DNA of 12,504 nt from Mxb001 sp044360385 (GTDB lineage: Bacteria; Actinomycetota; Actinomycetes; S36-B12), in contig JBIKKK010000047.1 in assembly GCA_044360385.1 (NCBI GenBank), forward strand, positions 1 through 12,504, in the 5' to 3' direction. Numbering within the stretch: the stretch's first letter is position 1; each line of letters starts with the position of its first letter. The position numbers and the translations under genes are program-made. Shown piece after piece: positions 7,177 to 12,504 of the stretch. Below the pieces are notes generated by a model, which worked only from the letters and a program-made list of their open reading frames with translations, was not told where the DNA came from and ran no database searches.

Positions 7177-7183
7177 TGCCTGG

Positions 7184-7210
7184 CCCGGTTCACCGCCACC
7201 GCGGACCCGG
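7184..7210 (+). promoter_or_regulatory. Bulged hairpin in the rpmE leader, candidate L31 leader element
   Basis: The leader can fold as CCGC (7193-7196), loop CACC, GCGG (7201-7204); then, across a 3-nt bulge UCA on the 5' side (7190-7192), GGU (7187-7189) pairs with ACC (7205-7207); after one C-C mismatch, CC (7184-7185) pairs with GG (7209-7210). It starts at the predicted transcription start and ends 10 nt before the AAGGAG site. Ribosomal-protein leaders that bind their own product are known for L31 in several phyla; that this is one is inference. Confidence 0.4.
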
Positions 7211-7231
7211 ACACCCACCGAAGGAGTCAAC

Positions 7232-7459
7232 ATGAAGTCGGGCATCCACCCCGAGTACGTCGAGACCCAGGTCACCTGCACCTGCGGTTCGACGTTCACC
7301 ACGCGCAGCACCGCCAAGAACGGCGTCATCCACGCTGATGTCTGCTCGCAGTGCCACCCCTTCTACACCGGTCGCCAGAAGATCCTCGACTCCGGCGGTC
7401 GCGTGGCGAAGTGGGAGAAGCGCTTCGGCGGCAAGGACAAGGCCTCCGCATCCGAGTGA
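7232..7459 (+). CDS. rpmE: 50S ribosomal protein L31 (zinc-binding form)
   Basis: Component of the large ribosomal subunit that bridges to the small subunit. The 75-residue product starts MKSGIHPEY, the standard L31 N-terminus. It carries the zinc-ligand cysteines C16 and C18 (TCTCGS) and the pair C38, C41 (CSQCHPFYTG), so it is the C+ form, which contains zinc and is replaced by a cysteine-less paralogue under zinc starvation in many bacteria. ATG 7232 is preceded by AAGGAG five bases upstream; an open extension to 7157 in the same frame has no family support. It lies between rho and prfA, as in most actinobacteria, with its own -10 box and hairpins on both sides. No AT-rich Zur-type operator was seen. 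Confidence 0.97.
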   Translation: MKSGIHPEYVETQVTCTCGSTFTTRSTAKNGVIHADVCSQCHPFYTGRQKILDSGGRVAKWEKRFGGKDKASASE

Positions 7460-7481
7460 CGCGCCTTCGACTGAAGCGCGT
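7459..7481 (+). terminator. Stem-loop at the rpmE stop codon, possible terminator or processing site
   Basis: ACGCGCCTTC (7459-7468) pairs with GAAGCGCGT (7473-7481) over nine base pairs with one bulged C and a GACT loop. The first base is the last base of the rpmE TGA. No U-tract follows, as is common for actinobacterial hairpin terminators. It may separate abundant rpmE mRNA from prfA, either by partial termination or by protecting the 3' end. prfA starts 28 nt downstream with no clear -10 box of its own, so some read-through is likely. Confidence 0.45.
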
Positions 7482-7509
7482 CCCCGCTCATCGCCGATAG
7501 GTAGGTCCC

Positions 7510-8580
7510 GTGTTCGACGCCTGCGTCGAGTTGACCGCCGAGTACTCCGCGATCGAGGAGCGCCTGGCCGATCCTGCGGTGCACGCTGATCCCTCCGAGG
7601 CACGACGCCTGGCGCGTCGCCACGCGGAGTTGCGTCCGATCATCGAGGCCTACCGCACCTGGGCTTCCCTGGGCGATGACATCGCCGCTGCGCGCGAGCT
7701 CGCCGATGTCGACCCAGCATTCGCTGAAGAGGCCGACACCCTCGAGGTCCGTCGCCAGGAGGTTGGCGAGCGTCTCCGCGAACTCCTCGTGCCCCGCGAT
7801 CCCCTGGATGGCAAGGACGTCATCCTCGAAATCAAGGCGGGGGAGGGCGGTGAGGAATCCGCTCTCTTCGCGGGCGATCTGCTGCGCATGTATCTGCGCT
7901 ACGCCGACCAGCGCGGCTGGAGCGCCGAGGTCCTCGAGGCGGAGGAGTCCGATCTCGGCGGCTATCGCGACGTCGCGGTTGCGGTCAAGGCGCGCGGTGT
8001 GCCCGAGCCCGGCGAGGCGCCGTACGCGCGCCTGAAGTTCGAGGGTGGGGTGCACCGCGTGCAGCGCGTGCCCGTCACCGAGTCGCAGGGACGGATCCAC
8101 ACCTCGGCCGCGGGAGTGCTGGTGCTCCCCGAGGCCGAGGAGGTCGATGTCACGATCGACCCCAATGACCTGCGCATCGACGTCTTCCGCTCCTCGGGCC
8201 CGGGAGGCCAGTCCGTCAATACGACCGACTCCGCTGTGCGCATCACCCATGTGCCGACCGGCACTGTCGTGTCCTGCCAGAACGAGAAGAGCCAGTTGCA
8301 GAATCGCGAGCAGGCGCTGCGCATCCTTCGGGCTCGGCTCCTCGCCATCGCGCAGGAGCAGGCTCAGCAGGAGGCATCGGATTCCCGGCGCGCTCAGGTC
8401 CGCACCGTTGATCGCAGCGAGCGCATCCGCACCTACAACTTCCCGGAGAACCGCATCAGCGATCACCGCTCCGGATACAAGTCCCACAACCTCGACCAGG
8501 TGCTCAGCGGCGAGCTTGATGCGGTCATCCAGTCCTGCATCGACTCGTCGGCCGACGCTGCGTTGGCTGAGGGCCGATGA
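7510..8580 (+). CDS. prfA: Peptide chain release factor 1
   Basis: Class I release factor that reads UAA and UAG stop codons and triggers hydrolysis of peptidyl-tRNA. The 356 residues match RF1. The codon-reading tripeptide is PVT (188-190, in RVPVTESQGRIHTS), the RF1 form; RF2 would have SPF. The catalytic GGQ is at 232-234 in SSGPGGQSVNTTDSAVRITH, the sequence methylated on glutamine by PrmC. ILEIKAGEGGEESALFA is the typical start of the core. GTG 7510 fits the family N-terminus (MFDACVELTAEYSAIEERL), with a loose AGGTAGG ribosome-binding site just upstream. The stop overlaps the prmC start by 4 bp. Confidence 0.97.
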   Translation: MFDACVELTAEYSAIEERLADPAVHADPSEARRLARRHAELRPIIEAYRTWASLGDDIAAARELADVDPAFAEEADTLEVRRQEVGERLRELLVPRDPLDGKDVILEIKAGEGGEESALFAGDLLRMYLRYADQRGWSAEVLEAEESDLGGYRDVAVAVKARGVPEPGEAPYARLKFEGGVHRVQRVPVTESQGRIHTSAAGVLVLPEAEEVDVTIDPNDLRIDVFRSSGPGGQSVNTTDSAVRITHVPTGTVVSCQNEKSQLQNREQALRILRARLLAIAQEQAQQEASDSRRAQVRTVDRSERIRTYNFPENRISDHRSGYKSHNLDQVLSGELDAVIQSCIDSSADAALAEGR

Positions 8581-9551
8581 GTCAGTCGGGCCCCATGGGC
8601 CAGTCGGGGCCGGGGCCTTCTCCCCGCGTCGTGGAGGGCTGGGTGTCCCTGCGCGATGTCATGGCCGATGGCCAGCGTCGCCTCGCGGCTGCGGGCGTGC
8701 CCTCTCCTGACACCGACGCCATCCTTCTTGCGGCCTACGTCAAGGGCGTGCCGCGCGGGCGCCTCCTCCTGCAGGACCGGATGGACTCCCAGGAGCGCAC
8801 CGCCTATGAGCGCCTGCTCACTCGACGCATGGCGCGCGTGCCACTCCAGCACCTCATCGGCGCTGCACCCTTCCGCAATCTCGAGCTCGCGGTGGGGCCC
8901 GGTGTCTTCATCCCGCGACCGGAGACCGAGCTCGTGGCGCAGGCGGGCATCGATGCGCTGCGGGCACTCCCGCCGGAAGAGAGGCGCGCGGTGGACCTCT
9001 GCACGGGGTCGGGGGCCGTGGCCTTCTCGCTCGCGACGGAGGCGGCTCCCGCGCACGTCACCGCTGTCGAGATCGACGAAGCGGCGGTGACGTGGACCCG
9101 CAGGAATGCCGATGCCCTGCGCGATGAGATCGAGGCGGCGGGCAGTCGTGTCGAGGTGGTGCAGGCCGATGCCCGCACCTGTGCGGCTGACGGGGGGCCG
9201 CTCGCACTCCTGCGCGGAAGCATCGCGGTCGTCACGATGAACCCGCCCTACGTGCCCAGCGGCGCAAGCGTCCGCGACCCAGAGGTGCGCGACCATGACC
9301 CGGCCCTTGCTCTCTACGGCGGACCGGATGGCCTCGACATCATCCGTGGTGCCGTCGACACCGCGGCAGCTCTGCTGCAGCCCGGTGGCCTGGTCGTCAT
9401 CGAGCATTCCGACGAGCAGGGAGACGAAGCGGAGGAGGGCGTGCCCGCGGTGCTCGCCGAGGATGGCCGCTGGCGCGACATCGTCGACCACCGCGATCTT
9501 GCGCGCAAGCCTCGATTCACGACAGCGACGCGGGGCATGGACGCGGTGTGA
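8577..9551 (+). CDS. prmC: Release factor glutamine methyltransferase
   Basis: S-adenosylmethionine-dependent enzyme (PrmC/HemK) that N5-methylates the glutamine of the GGQ motif of release factors, including RF1 from the gene just upstream. The 324 residues contain an N-terminal helical substrate-binding domain, the FIPRPETE segment, the SAM-binding VDLCTGSGAVAFSLA (starting at 139) and the catalytic NPPY (222-225). The C-terminal DHRDLARKPRFTTATR is also typical. ATG 8577 overlaps the prfA stop by 4 bp. The first 22 or so residues (MSQSGPMGQSGPGPSPRV) are a Gly/Ser/Pro-rich extension with a repeated QSGP that the family does not need. Later starts at ATG 8595 or at the GTG codons near residue 18 are possible, but the overlap favours the first ATG. 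Confidence 0.95.
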   Translation: MSQSGPMGQSGPGPSPRVVEGWVSLRDVMADGQRRLAAAGVPSPDTDAILLAAYVKGVPRGRLLLQDRMDSQERTAYERLLTRRMARVPLQHLIGAAPFRNLELAVGPGVFIPRPETELVAQAGIDALRALPPEERRAVDLCTGSGAVAFSLATEAAPAHVTAVEIDEAAVTWTRRNADALRDEIEAAGSRVEVVQADARTCAADGGPLALLRGSIAVVTMNPPYVPSGASVRDPEVRDHDPALALYGGPDGLDIIRGAVDTAAALLQPGGLVVIEHSDEQGDEAEEGVPAVLAEDGRWRDIVDHRDLARKPRFTTATRGMDAV

Positions 9552-10225
9552 GCCTCGCCATCGATGTGGGCGACCGCCCCGGACCGGGACGGGACCGGGG
9601 CATCTCCGCCGCGGCTGCTGCCATCAAGCGCGGCGACCTCGTCGTGCTGCCGACCGAGTCCGTCTACGGCCTTGCGGCTGATCCCTTCTCTCCCAGGGCC
9701 ATGCGTGCCCTGCGCGAGGCGAAGGGGCGCGGTGACGACCTGCCCGTGGGCGTGCTCATTGGTTCGCTGCGCACGGTGGAGGGACTCGCCAGTGGCGTCA
9801 CCGCTGACGGGCGTGCGCTCATCGAGGCGTTCTGGCCCGGTCCCCTTACCCTGGTCATGCGCGAGCAGCCCACCCTCGCCTGGGACATCGCGGGCGGATC
9901 GGGGCAGATCTCGCTCCGCATGCCTCTGCATCCCGTCACGCTCGCGGTGCTCGCCTCGACCGGTCCGCTCGCGGTCACGTCGGCGCAGCGCGCAGGCAGC
10001 GTCCCTCCGCGCACGTGCGCCGAGGCTGAGGAGCAGTTGGGCAACGATGTCGCCCTCTATCTCGATGCCGGCCCCACATTGGACGAGGCCCCGAGCAGCA
10101 TCGTGGATCTCACGGCCGATCCGCCCGTGCTCCTGCGCGAGGGGGGCTACTCCGCGGATGCCCTCCGCGAGGTGTGCCCCGACCTCGTCGTGCCTCACCC
10201 CGCGGGCCCGTCAGACGGCCTATAA
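9548..10225 (+). CDS. L-threonylcarbamoyladenylate synthase (Sua5/YrdC/TsaC family)
   Basis: Makes threonylcarbamoyl-AMP from threonine, bicarbonate and ATP, the donor for the t6A modification of ANN-decoding tRNAs. The 225 residues form one YrdC domain without the C-terminal Sua5 domain. Visible family segments are AAAIKRGDLVVLPTESVYGLA (one Thr-to-Ser change from the usual PTETVYG), the basic KGR motif (K59, R61) followed by DDLPVGVLIGS, FWPGPLTLV and ISLRMPLHP. The usual SAN motif is SAQ here (S145, A146, Q147, then RAG), a change at a normally conserved substrate-binding position. GTG 9548 overlaps the prmC stop by 4 bp, so the gene is co-translated with prmC. The order prfA-prmC-sua5 is standard in actinobacteria. 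The family call is firm; catalytic competence is less certain because of Q147. Confidence 0.9.
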   Translation: MSLAIDVGDRPGPGRDRGISAAAAAIKRGDLVVLPTESVYGLAADPFSPRAMRALREAKGRGDDLPVGVLIGSLRTVEGLASGVTADGRALIEAFWPGPLTLVMREQPTLAWDIAGGSGQISLRMPLHPVTLAVLASTGPLAVTSAQRAGSVPPRTCAEAEEQLGNDVALYLDAGPTLDEAPSSIVDLTADPPVLLREGGYSADALREVCPDLVVPHPAGPSDGL

Positions 10226-10238
10226 GCGGGTGTCGCCG

Positions 10239-10244
10239 TAGACT
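10239..10244 (+). promoter_or_regulatory. Candidate -10 box of the glyA promoter
   Basis: TAGACT matches TANNNT, 13 bp after the sua5 stop, with a predicted transcription start near 10251 and a 39-nt leader. The leader holds a small GC-rich hairpin (CCGG 10258-10261, loop TAG, CCGG 10265-10268, extended by GG/CC across a CC bulge). No -35 is obvious. Confidence 0.45.
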
Positions 10245-10289
10245 CGCCGCGTCGGCCCCGGTAGCCGGCCTGGCGAAGGAGAGTGCGCG

Positions 10290-11564
10290 GTGGGCAGCGA
10301 GACGTTCTGGGGCCCGGACTTCGGGCAGTTGCAGCATGAGGATCCCGAGATCGCGGGCATCCTGCTGTCCGAGCTCGAGCGCGCCCGCGGCGGCCTGCAA
10401 CTCATCGCGAGCGAAAACTTCACGTCGCCCGCCGTCCTCGCCGCGCTGGGCTCGACGCTGAGCAACAAGTATGCCGAGGGCTACCCGGGCAAGCGCTACT
10501 ACGGCGGATGCGCGGAGGTCGACAAGGCCGAGATCATCGGCATCGAGCGCGCCAAGGAGCTCTTCGGTGCCGAGCACGCCAACCTCCAGCCGCACAGCGG
10601 CGCGAGCGCCAACCTCGCGGCGTACGGCGCCTTCGTCAAGCCGGGCGAGACCGTGCTCGCGATGAGCCTGCCGCACGGCGGCCACCTCACCCACGGCTCC
10701 AAGGTCAACTTCTCGGGCAAGTGGTTCGAGGTCGTGTCCTACGGCGTCCGCGCGGACACCGAGACCATCGACTACGACGAGGTCCGCTCTATTGCGCTGC
10801 AGCACAAGCCGCGCCTCATCATCGCCGGGGCGACGGCGTACCCCCGCCTCATTGACTTCGCTGCCTTCCGTGCGATCGCCGACGAGGTCGGCGCGATCCT
10901 CATGGTCGACGCGGCTCACTTCATCGGTCTCGTCGCCGGCAAAGCCATCCCGAGCCCCGTGCCCTACGCCGATGTCGTCACCTTCACCACGCACAAGGTC
11001 CTGCGTGGCCCGCGCGGCGGCATGATCCTGGCCAAGGCCGAGCATGCAGCCGCCATCGACAAGGCGGTCTTCCCGATGATGCAGGGCGGCCCGCTCATGC
11101 ACGCGGTCGCTGCCAAGGCCGTCGCCCTCAAGGAGGCGAGCACGCCGGAGTACCAGGCCTACGCCGCACAGGTGATCCGCAACGCCCAGACGCTGACGGC
11201 GACCCTCGCCGACGAGGGCATGCGCCCGGTGAGTGGGGGCACCGACACCCACCTCGCGCTCATCGACCTCCGCGGCGTCGGGGTCACCGGGGCCGACGCC
11301 GAGGTCCGCTGCGACGCGGCCCGCATCACGCTCAACAAGAACGCCATCCCCTACGACCCCCAGCCTCCCGCGGTCGCCTCGGGTATCCGCGTCGGCACAC
11401 CGTCGGTGACCACCCAGGGAATGCAGGAGACGGAGATGGCCGAGATCGGCCGGCTGATCGCCCGGGCGGTCACCCAACCTGCGAGCGCTGACGCGGTCGC
11501 GGGGGAGGTCGACACCCTGGTGCGCCGCTTCCCGGCCTACGCCGAGACTCCGGTCGGGGTCTAG
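10290..11564 (+). CDS. glyA: Serine hydroxymethyltransferase
   Basis: PLP enzyme that interconverts serine plus tetrahydrofolate with glycine plus 5,10-methylene-tetrahydrofolate, the main source of one-carbon units. The 424 residues have the family length. Hallmarks are LIASENFTSPAVLAALGS, LSNKYAEGYPGKRYYGG, PHSGASAN, LPHGGHLTHG, VDAAHFIGLVAG and the PLP lysine K236 in FTTHKVLRGPRGGM. VDAAHFIGLVAG in place of the more usual VDMAHFAGLVA, together with PHSGASAN, recalls a glyA type found at this locus in other actinobacteria. GTG 10290 has GAAGGAG eight bases upstream. The gene has its own -10 box and lies between sua5 and wecA, as in Streptomyces, but without the phosphatase gene that I recall between sua5 and glyA there. 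wecA starts 10 bp after its stop. Confidence 0.96.
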   Translation: MGSETFWGPDFGQLQHEDPEIAGILLSELERARGGLQLIASENFTSPAVLAALGSTLSNKYAEGYPGKRYYGGCAEVDKAEIIGIERAKELFGAEHANLQPHSGASANLAAYGAFVKPGETVLAMSLPHGGHLTHGSKVNFSGKWFEVVSYGVRADTETIDYDEVRSIALQHKPRLIIAGATAYPRLIDFAAFRAIADEVGAILMVDAAHFIGLVAGKAIPSPVPYADVVTFTTHKVLRGPRGGMILAKAEHAAAIDKAVFPMMQGGPLMHAVAAKAVALKEASTPEYQAYAAQVIRNAQTLTATLADEGMRPVSGGTDTHLALIDLRGVGVTGADAEVRCDAARITLNKNAIPYDPQPPAVASGIRVGTPSVTTQGMQETEMAEIGRLIARAVTQPASADAVAGEVDTLVRRFPAYAETPVGV

Positions 11565-11574
11565 GCGCCTTCCC

Positions 11575-12504
11575 GTGCGCGAATACCTCCTCTGCCTCGT
11601 CGCGGCTGCGGCCGTGACGTATCTCGTCACCCCGCTCGCGCGTGCGCTCGCGCTGCGCTGGGGAGCGATGGCGGAGGTGCGCGATCGCGATGTCCACGAC
11701 CAACCCACACCGAGGCTCGGTGGTCTCGCGATGCTCGCCGGGCTCTGCGCCGGCCTGCTGCTGGCGAGCAAACTCCCGCAGATGGGCTCGGTCTTCCAGG
11801 TCGGCGACAGCCCCGCCCTGGCTCTTCTCAGCGGCGCCGCGATCATCGTCGTCCTCGGGATGATCGACGACCGGTGGGGCCTCGCCGCACCCACCAAGCT
11901 CGCCGGGCAGGTGCTTGCTGCTTCGGTAATGGCGCTGCAGGGCATCTCCATAATCTGGCTTCCCTTCGGCGGCACCCTCGTCCTGGATCCGGTCACGAGC
12001 GTGCTGCTCACCGTGCTCGTCGTCCTCGTGTGCATCAACGCGATCAACATGGTCGACGGCCTGGACGGCCTCGCGGCCGGCATTGTTGCCGTCGCAGCGC
12101 TGGCCTTCTTCGCCTACTCCTACCTGCTGTCCGTGGAGATCGGCTTCGAGAGGGCGACCATGGCCACGCTGGTCTCGGCGCTCCTCGTGGGGATGTGCCT
12201 GGGATTCCTTCCCTACAACGTCTTTCCCGCGCGCATCTTCATGGGCGACACCGGCTCGATGCTGCTCGGCTTCCTGCTCGCGGCAAGCATCATCACGCTC
12301 TCCGGTCAGATCGATCCCGCGGCGATCGAGGGCGGCACGCTGCTGCCCGCGCTGCTGCCGATCCTGCTTCCCCTCGCCGTACTCGTCCTGCCCCTGCTCG
12401 ACCTCGGCCTCGCGGTCTTGCGACGCACCCGACAGGGCCGCTCGCCTTTCGCGCCCGACAAGCAGCATCTGCACCATCGCCTGCTCGAGATGGGTCACTC
12501 GCAG
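11575..12504 (+). CDS. wecA: Undecaprenyl/decaprenyl-phosphate GlcNAc-1-phosphate transferase, WecA/Rfe type (partial, 3' end beyond right edge)
   Basis: Membrane enzyme that moves a sugar-1-phosphate (GlcNAc-1-P in studied actinobacterial homologues) from UDP-sugar to polyprenyl phosphate, the first step of lipid-linked cell-wall glycan synthesis. Reading from GTG 11575 gives 310 codons with no stop, so the C-terminal end is missing. The protein is mostly hydrophobic helices. Family motifs are RDRDVHDQPTPRLGG near the N-terminus, GMIDDRWGL (95-103, D98/D99), NAINMVDGLDGLAAG (155-169), FPARIFMGDTGSMLLGF (D225) and DKQHLHHRLLEMGHS (295-309). The HxHHR-type end distinguishes WecA-like enzymes from MraY. 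The start fits homologues beginning MREYLL. There is no strong ribosome-binding site; the 10-bp gap to glyA suggests co-transcription. In relatives the ATP synthase genes follow. The gene is also named rfe. Confidence 0.93.
   Translation, partial: MREYLLCLVAAAAVTYLVTPLARALALRWGAMAEVRDRDVHDQPTPRLGGLAMLAGLCAGLLLASKLPQMGSVFQVGDSPALALLSGAAIIVVLGMIDDRWGLAAPTKLAGQVLAASVMALQGISIIWLPFGGTLVLDPVTSVLLTVLVVLVCINAINMVDGLDGLAAGIVAVAALAFFAYSYLLSVEIGFERATMATLVSALLVGMCLGFLPYNVFPARIFMGDTGSMLLGFLLAASIITLSGQIDPAAIEGGTLLPALLPILLPLAVLVLPLLDLGLAVLRRTRQGRSPFAPDKQHLHHRLLEMGHSQ

Noticed and set aside
7157..7231. An N-terminal extension of L31 from 7157
   Set aside because: It would span the -10 box and the leader hairpin; L31 proteins start at MKSGIHP, and AAGGAG sits at the right distance from ATG 7232.
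10110..12083. A 657-codon open frame on the minus strand across sua5, glyA and wecA
   Set aside because: It is antisense to three well-recognised genes. Long antisense frames are expected in GC-rich coding DNA, and the translation is Arg/Ala/Gly/Asp-rich with no family motif.

Overview
The window is about 12.5 kb of GC-rich DNA, almost certainly from the chromosome of an actinobacterium (Actinomycetota). The evidence is the gene order lysA-hom-thrC-thrB-rho-rpmE-prfA-prmC-sua5-glyA-wecA, which in this phylum normally sits just upstream of the ATP synthase operon. Supporting points are a Rho protein with a long Arg/Asn/Asp-rich insertion, GTG starts, 4-bp stop/start overlaps, and promoters that show only a TANNNT -10 box. 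I cannot name the genus. No plasmid, phage, transposon, CRISPR or tRNA/rRNA signal was seen; this is core chromosome.

Layout. Positions 1-440 (minus) hold the 5' part of an uncharacterised membrane-protein gene that leaves the window on the left; it diverges from lysA. Positions 540-5272 (plus) hold aspartate-family amino-acid synthesis: lysA (last step to lysine), then hom, thrC and thrB (aspartate semialdehyde to threonine). hom and thrC overlap by 4 bp and thrB follows thrC after 3 bp, so hom-thrC-thrB is one operon. rho (5450-7141) has its own promoter-like box and a leader of about 140 nt that can encode a short peptide. rpmE (7232-7459) has its own -10 box and a strong leader hairpin, and a second hairpin begins at its stop codon. 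prfA-prmC-sua5 (7510-10225) is a tightly overlapping translation-factor operon: RF1, the methyltransferase that modifies RF1, and the enzyme making the threonylcarbamoyl donor for tRNA t6A. glyA (10290-11564) has its own -10 box. wecA/rfe (11575 to the right edge) starts 10 bp after glyA and is cut by the window end.

How the genes work together. Aspartate semialdehyde flows to lysine, threonine, methionine and isoleucine. Threonine is also a substrate of Sua5, and PrmC acts on the RF1 encoded next to it. GlyA supplies glycine and one-carbon units. WecA starts lipid-linked cell-envelope glycan synthesis.

No wholly new multi-gene system is visible. The items most worth a second look are: the rho leader with a candidate leader peptide whose stop abuts the rho ribosome-binding site; nine tandem copies of a 12-bp unit encoding Asp-Asn-Arg-Ser in Rho; the bulged hairpin in the rpmE leader; the hairpin at the rpmE stop; a Sua5 whose conserved SAN motif reads SAQ; and lysA, which looks leaderless.
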